A stretch of DNA of 64,000 nt, taken from positions 558,001-622,000 of the forward strand of contig NZ_VEWK01000001.1 in the NCBI RefSeq assembly GCF_006376675.1, read 5' to 3'. Numbering within the stretch: the stretch's first letter is position 1; each line of letters opens with the position of its first letter. This DNA is from Brucella pecoris. GTDB lineage: Bacteria > Pseudomonadota > Alphaproteobacteria > Rhizobiales > Rhizobiaceae. Both the position numbers and the translations under genes were made by a program. The notes under the pieces were generated by a model that saw only the letters and a program-made list of their open reading frames with translations, did not search any database and was not told the origin of the DNA. Below are positions 53,130 to 62,254 of this stretch, piece after piece.

Positions 53130-53993
53130 ATGACAATAAAAAGACTACTGAAACAAACGGCTTATGGCGCACTTTTCGCCAGTGCAGCGGCGCTGGCAGG
53201 TGCGGGAGCCGCATCGGCAGCAACCGAAGGCTACGGCGATTGCCCGCTGACCGGCGAAAAGGGTTCGGCGAAGATCAATCCGGCGGTTGAAGGGCAGTTT
53301 ACTGTCATCATCAACCTGCCTGCCCTTGGCCAGTTCAACGGTGATACGCCGGACAGCATCAAAGACGGCTATGAATTCTGCATGGCGGTCAACATCGCGC
53401 ATCGCCTGGGCCTCGACAAGGTAAAGCTCGTCAACGCTTCGTTCGATTCCATCGTTGCCGGTCAGAACAGAGATTACGACATCGCGCTTGCACTGATTTC
53501 GGTCACGGAACCACGCAAGAAGGTCGTGGACTTCTCCGTTCCGTACATGAATTCCGATTACGGTGTCGCCGCACGCGCTGACAAGCCGGTTGCGGAAAGC
53601 GATATGAAGACGGTGAAGGTTGGAACGCAGGCCGGTACCACACTGGTTCCCTTCGCACAGGACACGCTGAAGGTCGCAAGCCTCGACGTGTTCGACGATA
53701 CGGCTTCGATGTTTACTGCCCTCGCTGCGGGTAAGGTCGATGCTGTGATGACCGACCTCTCGATCATTCTCGGACAGGTGCAGAACTCCAACGGAAAACT
53801 GGCGGTTGTCGGCAAATATGAGTCCGGCGGCCAGACGGCGGGCATCTACCCGAAGGGTTCGGAAAACAAGAAGGTCATCGACCAGCTTATCGAGGACATG
53901 AACAAGGATGGCACGCTGAAGAAGCTTGAAGCTGCCTATCTGCTTCCGTCCTGGGGCACGTCGCCTGCGGACGTCCCGCTCTGGAAGCCATGA
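53130..53993 (+). CDS. Polar amino acid ABC importer binding protein
   Basis: 287 residues, signal peptide about 1-30 (ASAA), and an SBP_bac_3 domain: FCMAVNIAHRLGLDKVKLVNASFDSIVAGQNRDYDIALALISVTEPRKKVVDFSVPYMNSDYGV. GAGGGG precedes ATG 53130. It would capture an amino acid in the periplasm; D-amino acid ligands are inferred from context only. Confidence 0.88.
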   Translation: MTIKRLLKQTAYGALFASAAALAGAGAASAATEGYGDCPLTGEKGSAKINPAVEGQFTVIINLPALGQFNGDTPDSIKDGYEFCMAVNIAHRLGLDKVKLVNASFDSIVAGQNRDYDIALALISVTEPRKKVVDFSVPYMNSDYGVAARADKPVAESDMKTVKVGTQAGTTLVPFAQDTLKVASLDVFDDTASMFTALAAGKVDAVMTDLSIILGQVQNSNGKLAVVGKYESGGQTAGIYPKGSENKKVIDQLIEDMNKDGTLKKLEAAYLLPSWGTSPADVPLWKP

Positions 53994-54014
53994 TCTGACG
54001 GTTTTCGGGTCGCA

Positions 54015-54095
54015 ATCGCAATGCCGGTTGCGATCCGGACTGACCGGCATTCAGAACCCGATCTTTGCGGCTGGCGTTCCCGATTGTCGGGAACG
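54015..54095 (+). terminator. Attenuator-like hairpins after the binding-protein gene
   Basis: ATCGCAA-N6-TTGCGAT (54015-54034) competes with AATGCCGG (54020-54027) / CCGGCATT (54044-54051); a separate 9-bp hairpin CGTTCCCGA-TTG-TCGGGAACG (54075-54095) follows. They sit between binding-protein and permease genes and may reduce downstream expression. Confidence 0.65.
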
Positions 54096-54125
54096 TTTCC
54101 CCATCTGTTTCAGCGAGAATAAACC

Positions 54126-55235
54126 ATGTCTTATCCGGCACCGGATGCAAGCGCGGAACGCGCGCGGCAATGGCGTGTCCGAAACAAGGTTCGTACCCAT
54201 GGCGGTCGTTCCTTGTTCGCTTTCGTCTTCTCTTTCCTCACCGTTCTGGCTGCGGGCCAGACGGTCTACAGCGTTTCGACCTATACGATCTCGCAAGGCT
54301 GGCCTGCGGTGCCTGTTCTGGCCGTAAGCTTAGTGCTGCTTATCGCACCACTCGCCGTGCTGTGGTTTGCCTGGCGTACCTTGCAGCTTTCGGGCGAAGC
54401 GGGAAAAAGCGCCGATGTTTATCGGGGACGCGAGCTGGGCGCACAGGCTTCGGACCTCTCCTGGCAGGTAATTTCATACGCCGTTGCTGTCCTCATCATC
54501 TGCGCCGGCGCATGGTTCATGATCGTCAACGACGCTGCCGTCAGCCGAACCTTCTTCGACGTCAGCCTGATCGTCAAATCGGCAGGTACGGTGCTGAAGG
54601 CCTTTGGCACGAACATTGTCATCTTCTTCGTCTCGGCCATCCTGATCCTCGTCTGGGCGCTCGTCATCGCCGTTGCGCGCACGCTGCCGGGCAAGGCTGG
54701 CAAGCCTATCCGCGTGCTTGCGACACTCTACAGCGACCTGTTTCGCGGACTTCCGGCCATCATCACGATCTATCTCATCGGTTTCGGCCTACCGCTGACC
54801 GGCCTGCCGATCGTGAAGGATCTGTCCTCAAACGCCTATGCGATCATTGCGTTGACGCTGACCTATGGCGCCTATACGTCCGAGGTCTATCGCGCGGGTA
54901 TCGAAAGCGTGCATCCGAGCCAGATTGCGGCAGCGCGTTCGCTCGGCCTCTCCTATGTGCGCACCATGCGCTATGTCGTTGTGCCGCTTGCCGTGCGTGG
55001 CATCATTCCGCCGCTGATGAACAATTGCATCAGCCTGCAGAAGGACACCGCACTCGTCGCCATCATTGGCACCATCGACGCCTTCAACCAGTCGAAGATC
55101 ATCGCCGCGAACTACTTCAACCTGTCGGCTGTCACCACTGTCGCCATTCTGTTCATCGTCATCACCATTCCGCAGGCCCGTTTCGTGGACCGCCTGATCG
55201 AACGTGATCGCAGAAAAATGCGCTCGAGCATGTAA
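54126..55235 (+). CDS. Polar amino acid ABC importer permease
   Basis: 369 residues, longer than most HisM/GlnP permeases because of an N-terminal region with two to three extra hydrophobic segments. The conserved domain lies at about 160-360, with EVYRAGIESVHPSQIAAARSLGLSYVRTMRYVVVPLAVRGIIPPLMNNCISLQKDTAL as the EAA region. It is a single permease gene and probably a homodimer. Confidence 0.88.
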   Translation: MSYPAPDASAERARQWRVRNKVRTHGGRSLFAFVFSFLTVLAAGQTVYSVSTYTISQGWPAVPVLAVSLVLLIAPLAVLWFAWRTLQLSGEAGKSADVYRGRELGAQASDLSWQVISYAVAVLIICAGAWFMIVNDAAVSRTFFDVSLIVKSAGTVLKAFGTNIVIFFVSAILILVWALVIAVARTLPGKAGKPIRVLATLYSDLFRGLPAIITIYLIGFGLPLTGLPIVKDLSSNAYAIIALTLTYGAYTSEVYRAGIESVHPSQIAAARSLGLSYVRTMRYVVVPLAVRGIIPPLMNNCISLQKDTALVAIIGTIDAFNQSKIIAANYFNLSAVTTVAILFIVITIPQARFVDRLIERDRRKMRSSM

Positions 55236-55248
55236 GGGGGACGGGATA

Positions 55249-55992
55249 ATGGCACTCGTAGAAATCGACAAGGCAATCAAGCGCTACGGCTCACTGGAAG
55301 TTCTGTCCGGGATCAGCCTGGACATCGAGGAACATCAGGTCGTATGCCTGATCGGACCTTCCGGCTGCGGCAAGTCCACGCTTCTTCGCTGCATCAACCG
55401 GCTCGAAACCATCGACGAAGGCGAAATCCGCCTGCATGGCGACCGCGTGACCGGACCGGGCGTGGACCTCGACATCTTGCGTCGCGAGATCGGCATCGTC
55501 TTTCAGGGATATAATCTGTTTCCGCACATGACGGTTATGGAAAATGTCACGCTGGGGCCAACAAAAGTGCTGGGCATGCCGGTGAAGGAAGCCGAGGAAA
55601 AGGGTCTGGCGCTGCTAGCGCGCATCGGGCTCGATCACAAGGCGAAGGAATATCCGGACCGTCTGTCCGGCGGGCAGCAGCAGCGCGTCGCTATCGTGCG
55701 CGCGCTCCTGATGGACCCGACGCTGCTGCTGCTCGACGAAATTACGTCGGCACTCGATCCGGAACTGGTGTCGGAAGTGCTCGACATCGTGCGCGACCTT
55801 GCCAAGAAAGGCATGACCATGGTTCTTGCCACGCATGAAATGGGTTTTGCTCGCGAGGTTGCGGACAAGGTCTGTTTCCTGCAAAACGGCAAGGTCTATG
55901 AAGAAGGCCCGCCATCGCAGATTTTCGGCAACCCGCAAGGCGAGCGCACGCAGGCTTTCCTCAAACGCATTATCGAGGCCGGGCGTCTCTGA
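55249..55992 (+). CDS. Polar amino acid ABC importer ATPase
   Basis: 247 residues. Walker A is GPSGCGKST, with Q-loop GIVFQGYNLFPHMTV, signature [15 protein letters not shown], Walker B LLLLDEITSALDPE (Ile-Thr instead of the common Pro-Thr/Pro-Met) and the H-loop LATHEMGFA. This is a GlnQ/HisP-type ATPase. AAGGGGG precedes ATG 55249. Confidence 0.9.
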   Translation: MALVEIDKAIKRYGSLEVLSGISLDIEEHQVVCLIGPSGCGKSTLLRCINRLETIDEGEIRLHGDRVTGPGVDLDILRREIGIVFQGYNLFPHMTVMENVTLGPTKVLGMPVKEAEEKGLALLARIGLDHKAKEYPDRLSGGQQQRVAIVRALLMDPTLLLLDEITSALDPELVSEVLDIVRDLAKKGMTMVLATHEMGFAREVADKVCFLQNGKVYEEGPPSQIFGNPQGERTQAFLKRIIEAGRL

Positions 55993-56018
55993 CGCCCTGC
56001 CCCAACATCTGACGGAAA

Positions 56019-57053
56019 ATGACCATGACAGGCAAGGCACGCGACTACGGGATCATTTGCGGCATCATGCAGCCGGGTGAAAACAACGCCATCACCGATG
56101 TTCCGGGCGTGCGCGTTGGGCACCGCACCTTGCGCGATGGCGATATCAATACCGGCGTGACCGCGATCATTCCGCACGACGGTAACCTTTATCGTCGCAA
56201 GGTGCTGGCCGCCTGCGACGTCATCAACGGATTTGGCAAGAGCACCGGCCTCGTGCAGGTTGAAGAGCTGGGCACGCTGGAAACGCCGATCCTGCTCACC
56301 AATACATTCGGCGTCGGAACCTGCGCCAATGCGTTGATCCGCGAGGCGATTGCGGGCAATCCCGATATCGGGCGCACCACGGCAACCGTCAATCCTGTCG
56401 TTCTGGAATGCAATGACGGTCCGCTCAGCGACATTCAGGCGATGGCCGTCACGGAAGCGGACGCGCAGGAAGCGTTGAAGGTCGCCGGAACGACCGTGGC
56501 CGAAGGCAATGTCGGCGCCGGAACCGGCATGAGCTGCTTCGGCTTCAAAGGCGGCATCGGCACATCCTCGCGCCGGTTCGAACTTGACGGCAAGGTCCAT
56601 CATCTCGGTATTCTCGCACTGACCAATTTCGGTCGGGCCGGTGATCTGGTTCTTCCCGATGGACGCAGGCCCTCGCCGAAAGCGGACGATCAGCCCGAAA
56701 AAGGCTCGGTCATTCTGGTGCTTGCGACGGATGTTCCGATGGAACACCGCCAGCTCAAACGCGTGACCCGCCGCTGCGGCGCGGGACTGGCGCGTCTTGG
56801 TGCATTCTGGGGGCACGGCAGCGGCGATATTGCCATCGGCTTTTCAACGGCGGTGACATTTGACCATGATGAAACGCGCGATGTCATCGAGATCGCCGTG
56901 TTGAACGAAAACTGCATCGACACACTGTTTCGTGCCGCGGCGGAAGCCACGCAGGAAGCCGTCCTCAACTCCATGTGCATGGCTGAGCCCATGCGCGGCC
57001 GTGCTGCAAACCGCCGCTCGCTTGCCGACTGGCTGGAAAGCCACGGGGACTAG
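56019..57053 (+). CDS. P1-family aminopeptidase, DmpA type
   Basis: 344 residues of the DmpA/L-aminopeptidase-D-esterase family of self-cleaving N-terminal nucleophile-like peptidases. It begins GIICGIMQPGENNAITDVPGVRVGH; autoproteolysis is expected between G229 and S230 (PEKGSVILVLATD), which exposes the nucleophile serine. HGSGDIAIGFSTA is the later conserved block. DmpA from Ochrobactrum anthropi frees N-terminal residues including D-amino acids. It is encoded 26 bp after the importer ATPase. Confidence 0.92.
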   Translation: MTMTGKARDYGIICGIMQPGENNAITDVPGVRVGHRTLRDGDINTGVTAIIPHDGNLYRRKVLAACDVINGFGKSTGLVQVEELGTLETPILLTNTFGVGTCANALIREAIAGNPDIGRTTATVNPVVLECNDGPLSDIQAMAVTEADAQEALKVAGTTVAEGNVGAGTGMSCFGFKGGIGTSSRRFELDGKVHHLGILALTNFGRAGDLVLPDGRRPSPKADDQPEKGSVILVLATDVPMEHRQLKRVTRRCGAGLARLGAFWGHGSGDIAIGFSTAVTFDHDETRDVIEIAVLNENCIDTLFRAAAEATQEAVLNSMCMAEPMRGRAANRRSLADWLESHGD

Positions 57054-57308
57054 ACACGCGAACGCCCGTCAGGCTTCATAAAAATCCTGATATTTCCTGT
57101 GCATTGCCACATTTGCCTTCGATCATTCGCTGATGATCGGGGGCGAAGAATGGCATTATGCCCCCAACCGCGACTCGGCGCGACCCATGGCATGCTCCCA
57201 CGACTTTGGGCTGCTTAGGCACAACCGTTGCAGGTATAAGGGGCGCTTCGTTTTCGGGGCGATCAAATGCCGACCTGATCACAGCACCGAAATTTCAGGA
57301 CCAATTTT

Positions 57309-58790
57309 TTGACGAGATCGTTTGTTCGCCTGACCGTACTGGGAAGTTTCCTGCCGTTGCTGGCGGCATGCGTCACTGTTGGTCCTGACTATCAGAAGCC
57401 AAATGTGCTGACCCCCGCCGGTTGGAACAGCAAGGCTGACAGGCGGGCGCCGCAACTTGGCGACTGGTGGAAGAACCTGAAAGACCCGGTCCTGGACCAA
57501 CTGATCGCGGATGGAATTGCGGGTAGCCCGGATGTAGCGACTGCGAAGGCAAAGGTGCGGCAGGCACGTGCCAATTACACGTCGGCTGGCGGTGCACTGT
57601 ATCCGCAGCTCGACGGCAGCGGCAGCTATTCACGGTCCGACAGCGGTAACACCCTCGCCTCCAATCAGTCGAGCATGGGTTTCAAAACCCAATGGGAGCT
57701 GGATCTTTTCGGGGGTAACAAACGCGGTGTGGAAGCGGCTTATTACAATGTCGAATCCGCAAACGAACAATTGCGGGCAGCGCTCGTCACGCTGATCGGC
57801 GATATCGCCACCAATTATGCGAATTTGCGCGGGGAGCAGGCTGATATCGCCATAGCGCAGCGCAATGCTGCGTCCCAGCGACAGACCGTGGCGCTGACAC
57901 GCAGCCAGCTTGAAGCGGGACAGATTTCGCAAGTCGATCTTTTGAGCGCCGAGACACAGGCAGCATCGACGGAAGCCCAGATTCCGGGGCTGCGGATCAG
58001 TTATGCCCAGTATCTCAACCAGTTGTCGGTCTTGACGGGTCGGTCTTCTTCGGCGTTGGCTGGCGTTCTGGACAAGTCGCGTCCGATCCCATCAATCCCG
58101 CGCAAGGTTTCTGCCGGAGTGCCTGCCGATCTGTTGCTCAGCCGTCCGGACGTTCGCGCAGCAGAACGGGATTATGCAAGCTCCAATGCCAGTGTCGGCC
58201 AGAAGCAGGCCCTGCTCTATCCGAGCATTTCGCTCACAGGAAACATCAACACAGGCGGCGCCAATTTTGGTGATCTTGGAAAGCTGTCGACAATCAGTTG
58301 GGCTTTCGGTCCCAGCCTGAACGTACCCATCTTCCATGGCGGTCAGTTGAATGCTGATGTGGAAGCTGCGAGAGCCGCGCGCGATCAGACTTTCATCGCC
58401 TATCGCAAGACCATCCTGACAGCGCTCAGCGAAGTTGAAAATGCCAGCGTATCGCTCAACCAGAACCGTCTGCGCACAGGGCAGCTTCAAAAAATCGTCG
58501 CCAACAGCCGCAAGATTAACGAGCTGACGCTGGAGCAGTACAGAGCTGGCACAAAGAGCTTTGTCGATGTGCTGACGGCACAACGCGATCTTCTCAGTGC
58601 GGAAACCAATCTCAGTCAGGCCCGGACCGATCTTGTCTTGAATTATGTCGCCCTGCAGAAAGCACTGGGCGGCGGCTGGAACGGCCTCATCGATGTTGCA
58701 AAACCTGAAGTTGTCGACGGCTACACAGGACCACGCATCATCAAGACGACGCCCATTCCTCCGCTGACAACCGATAAGAGGCCGCTATGA
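57309..58790 (+). CDS. Outer-membrane efflux lipoprotein, OprM/NodT type
   Basis: 493 residues starting at TTG 57309. A lipoprotein signal ends L-A-A-C21, then CVTVGPDYQKPNV and two OEP domains (about 65-260 and 275-470) with the paired helical hairpins and repeat SQARTDL/ SQVDLLSAETQ. It forms the trimeric outer-membrane channel of a tripartite exporter. It overlaps the adaptor gene by 4 bp. The 255 bp before it hold no gene I can support. Confidence 0.9.
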   Translation: MTRSFVRLTVLGSFLPLLAACVTVGPDYQKPNVLTPAGWNSKADRRAPQLGDWWKNLKDPVLDQLIADGIAGSPDVATAKAKVRQARANYTSAGGALYPQLDGSGSYSRSDSGNTLASNQSSMGFKTQWELDLFGGNKRGVEAAYYNVESANEQLRAALVTLIGDIATNYANLRGEQADIAIAQRNAASQRQTVALTRSQLEAGQISQVDLLSAETQAASTEAQIPGLRISYAQYLNQLSVLTGRSSSALAGVLDKSRPIPSIPRKVSAGVPADLLLSRPDVRAAERDYASSNASVGQKQALLYPSISLTGNINTGGANFGDLGKLSTISWAFGPSLNVPIFHGGQLNADVEAARAARDQTFIAYRKTILTALSEVENASVSLNQNRLRTGQLQKIVANSRKINELTLEQYRAGTKSFVDVLTAQRDLLSAETNLSQARTDLVLNYVALQKALGGGWNGLIDVAKPEVVDGYTGPRIIKTTPIPPLTTDKRPL

Positions 58791-59977
58791 AACCCAAGCC
58801 GAAACGCCGTTTTCGCTGGCGCCTGTGGCTGGCCGTTCTTATTGCACTGTTGATCGTGGGCTATTTTGTCGTCCGTTCCCTGACGAAAGAAGAGGCATTG
58901 CCCGCTACGACCATTATCAAGCGCGGCGAGATCGAAAGCTCGGTACTTGCCACGGGCACGTTACGGCCGAAAAATCTGGTCGCCATCGGCGCGCAGGCAA
59001 CCGGTCGCATCCTCTCACTCAAAGTAAAGCCTGGCCAGCAGATCAAAGCTGGTGACGTTGTTGCGCTGATTGACTCGACCAACCAGCAGAATGAGCTCAA
59101 CAAGGCTCAGGCATCGCTTCGCCAGAACGAAGCCACCCGTGCCCAGAATCTTGCCGATCTGGAGTTGGCCAGACAGGATCTGGCCCGAAACCAGATGATG
59201 ATCGGCAAGAACGCCGTTGCACGTGCGGATTACGACAAGGCGGTCAGCACCGTGAAGTCGAAGGAAGCGCAAGTCGCCAATAGCGAAGCGGCAATCGCAG
59301 CCGCAGAAGTCGACGTTCAGATCGCCGAAACCAACCTCGCCTATACCCGCATCACCGCACCTATCGATGGCACCATCCTCGCGACGGTCGTTCAGGAAGG
59401 CCAGACGGTCAACGCCCAGCAAAGTGCGCCGACAATCGCCATTCTTGGCCAGCTCGACACGATGACCGTCGAGGCGGATATTTCGGAAGCGGACATCACG
59501 CAGGTTCGTGAAGGAATGCCGCTTTATTTCACCATATCGGGACAGAATTTGAAGCGTTACGACGCGAAGCTGGAAAAGATCGAACCGGCTCCGGATTCCA
59601 TTGTCAACGACAAGAGCTTCACGACAACGGCTGCCAGTTCTTCCAGCACGACAACCGCTTCCGCCATTTATTACAAGGGTATTTTCAGCGTTCCCAATCC
59701 GGATGGACTGCTCAGAACCTACATGACAACCGAGGTTCACATTCTGCTTGCGAAGGCAAAAGATGCATTGATCGCGCCTGTAACGGCCCTCAAGGATACG
59801 AACGAACCCGGCAAGGCTACGGTGCGCGTGGTGACTGGCGCCAACAAGATCGAGGAACGGACAGTCGAAATCGGCATTACTGACAAGATCAACACCGAAA
59901 TCCGTTCAGGCCTGAACGAGGGGGATAAGGTCGTGACCGATAATCAGGTCACCTCTCTGGCCCCTGCCGGTGTCTGA
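58787..59977 (+). CDS. macA: MacA-like periplasmic adaptor
   Basis: 396 residues. An N-terminal membrane helix (about 10-30) is followed by the HlyD/RND-type lipoyl halves (TGTLRPKNLVAIGAQATGRILSLKVKPGQQIKAGDVVALID), a long helical hairpin around 95-170, and a beta-barrel (YTRITAPIDGTILATVVQEGQTVNAQ). It links the MacB-like ABC pump to the outer-membrane lipoprotein. Confidence 0.9.
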   Translation: MKPKPKRRFRWRLWLAVLIALLIVGYFVVRSLTKEEALPATTIIKRGEIESSVLATGTLRPKNLVAIGAQATGRILSLKVKPGQQIKAGDVVALIDSTNQQNELNKAQASLRQNEATRAQNLADLELARQDLARNQMMIGKNAVARADYDKAVSTVKSKEAQVANSEAAIAAAEVDVQIAETNLAYTRITAPIDGTILATVVQEGQTVNAQQSAPTIAILGQLDTMTVEADISEADITQVREGMPLYFTISGQNLKRYDAKLEKIEPAPDSIVNDKSFTTTAASSSSTTTASAIYYKGIFSVPNPDGLLRTYMTTEVHILLAKAKDALIAPVTALKDTNEPGKATVRVVTGANKIEERTVEIGITDKINTEIRSGLNEGDKVVTDNQVTSLAPAGV

Positions 59978-59978
59978 C

Positions 59979-61943
59979 ATGAGTGACGCGCCGCTGCTCT
60001 CGCTTAAGGGTGTTTCACGACACTATCCATCGGGTGACGATTTCACGACGGTTCTAAATCGTGTGAACCTCACCATCGAGCGCGGCGAGATGGTGGCGAT
60101 TATCGGTGCGTCCGGTTCGGGCAAATCCACGCTGATGAACATTCTCGGCTGTCTGGATCGTCCGTCGGAAGGTGAATACCTGATCTCCGGTCGCGCCACG
60201 TCCGAGCTTGAAGCCGATGAACTGGCCCAATTGCGGCGCGAGCATTTTGGTTTCATTTTCCAGCGCTATCATCTGCTTGGTGAACTCGACGCCGTGGGCA
60301 ATGTTGAGATTCCGGCCATTTATGCAGGTCAGAGAAAAGAGGAGCGACGCGAAAAGGCTGAAATGATCCTCCGGCGCCTCGGCATGGGTGAACGCACGCA
60401 CCACAGACCGAGCCAGCTTTCCGGCGGCCAGCAGCAGCGCGTCTCCATTGCCCGCGCTCTCATCAACGATGCGGATGTCATTCTGGCTGATGAACCGACG
60501 GGCGCGCTCGACAGCCATAGCGGTGAAGAAGTCCTGGGCATTCTTCAGGAGCTGAATCGCGAAGGGCGCACCATCGTCATCGTTACACATGACCGGCAGG
60601 TTGCCGCGCGCGCGCAGCGCATTATCGAAATCCGCGACGGTGAAATCATTTCGGACACGAGAAATGGTGAGGCCGTGCGACCGGCAACGGCGGTGCCGGT
60701 CGTGAACGAGAAGCATGCCAAGCCAAGGCTCATTGCCGGGATTCGCGATCGGTTCAACGAGGCATTCGCTATGGCGCTCCGCTCGATGAATGCGCATCGG
60801 CTCCGCACATTTCTGACAATGCTCGGCATCATTATCGGTACGGCATCCGTCGTGTGTGTCGTGGCGCTCGGGCAAGGTTCACAACGGCAGATTCTGGAAC
60901 GGATCAGCGATCTTGGCACCAATACGCTCTATATCAGCCCCGGCAGGGGATTTGGCGATCTGAAAGCGGCCCAGATTACGACACTCAATCTCGGCGATGC
61001 CAATGAGATCGCAAAATTGCCCTATGTCGTGGCTGCCACGCCATCCGACACGACCAGTTCCACCATTCGCGTCGGCGACAAGGAGGTCAGTGTATCGGTT
61101 AATGGCGTCGGTGCGGAATATTTCGCCACGCGCAACAGCAAGCTGCTCGAAGGTCGCTTTTTCGATCAGCGCAATGTCGATGATCTGGCGCAGGTTGCGG
61201 TCGTCGACGAAACCGCCAAGACGACCCTTTTCCCGCATGAGGTCGGCTCGGTGATCGGCAAAATCATCCTTCTCAAGAAGGTGCCGGTGCGAATTGTCGG
61301 CGTCGTCAAGGCCGAAGAACGCGGTCCGGGCGGCGCACAGACACTCGAAGTCTACCTTCCCCACACGACCGTGCAGACGCGTATGACCGGCTCGCGCTCG
61401 TTGCAGATGATCCTCGTGCGCGTCGCCGACACGATGGATCCGTCGGAAGCCGAAAAGTTGATAACCACGTTTCTGACAAAGAGGCATGGCGAGAAGGACT
61501 TCTCCATTTTCAACACCGATAGCCTGCAGAAGACCATTCAGGCCACAACTGCGACGCTTGCCCTTCTGGTATCCAGTATCGCAGGCATATCGCTTTTTGT
61601 CGGCGGCATCGGTGTTATGAACATCATGCTGGTAGCCGTTTCGGAAAGAATCAACGAGATCGGTGTTCGCATGGCAATCGGCGCACGTCAGAGCGATATT
61701 TTACAGCAGTTTTTGATTGAAGCAGTTCTCGTCTGCCTCATTGGCGGTGTGCTTGGCGTTCTCATCGCTGCCGGATTTGGCATGTTGTTCGCGCAGTTCA
61801 GTTCGATGTTCCAGCTCATTTATTCGCCGACATCAATCGTGGTTGCGCTTGTCTGCTCAAGCCTGATCGGCATCGGATTCGGCTTCATTCCGGCCCGCAA
61901 CGCTTCCAAACTCGACCCGGTTGTGGCGCTTGCCCGGGACTGA
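59979..61943 (+). CDS. macB: MacB-like ABC export pump
   Basis: 654 residues. The N-terminal ABC domain (about 1-230) has Walker [10 protein letters not shown], signature [14 protein letters not shown], Walker [14 protein letters not shown] and the H-loop IVTHDR. A first transmembrane segment near 275-300, a large periplasmic domain (about 300-520) and three C-terminal helices of the FtsX type ([34 protein letters not shown]) follow. MacB acts as a mechanotransmitting exporter of macrolides, peptides or siderophores; this substrate is unknown. It starts just after the macA stop. Confidence 0.92.
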   Translation: MSDAPLLSLKGVSRHYPSGDDFTTVLNRVNLTIERGEMVAIIGASGSGKSTLMNILGCLDRPSEGEYLISGRATSELEADELAQLRREHFGFIFQRYHLLGELDAVGNVEIPAIYAGQRKEERREKAEMILRRLGMGERTHHRPSQLSGGQQQRVSIARALINDADVILADEPTGALDSHSGEEVLGILQELNREGRTIVIVTHDRQVAARAQRIIEIRDGEIISDTRNGEAVRPATAVPVVNEKHAKPRLIAGIRDRFNEAFAMALRSMNAHRLRTFLTMLGIIIGTASVVCVVALGQGSQRQILERISDLGTNTLYISPGRGFGDLKAAQITTLNLGDANEIAKLPYVVAATPSDTTSSTIRVGDKEVSVSVNGVGAEYFATRNSKLLEGRFFDQRNVDDLAQVAVVDETAKTTLFPHEVGSVIGKIILLKKVPVRIVGVVKAEERGPGGAQTLEVYLPHTTVQTRMTGSRSLQMILVRVADTMDPSEAEKLITTFLTKRHGEKDFSIFNTDSLQKTIQATTATLALLVSSIAGISLFVGGIGVMNIMLVAVSERINEIGVRMAIGARQSDILQQFLIEAVLVCLIGGVLGVLIAAGFGMLFAQFSSMFQLIYSPTSIVVALVCSSLIGIGFGFIPARNASKLDPVVALARD

Positions 61944-62254
61944 TGTCTGAGTCTGCCGGTGTGAGTCTCTTCGGTCGTTGAGCGAAGCGTCAAAGCCGTA
62001 GAATTAACAGGCTGTGTAAACTACCCTTGATTGTTTTTATGCACATAAAACACTATAAGAATACACTTTATATAATTGATATTGTTTAATTTAAGTATGC
62101 AACCGATGGTAACAATGCCTCGGTTCCGTTCTCTGTGGCCAATCATATCCCGCAATAATTTTCTGTCATTTGGGGCATTTCGGAAGGGGGTTGTTAACCT
62201 TCATTTTTTATTACTTGGGCTCATTCAGGCGACAGTATCTATGGTTCAGGTATC
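61944..62254. other. AT-rich intergenic region before ftsK-like gene
   Basis: 311 bp without a supported gene. The segment about 62021-62100 is markedly AT-rich compared with the genome (runs such as ATATAATTGATATTG), which suits a promoter for the following gene, but I could not define -35/-10 boxes with confidence. A 63-codon reading at 62076-62267 has no ribosome-binding site and overlaps the next gene; it was not accepted. Confidence 0.4.
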
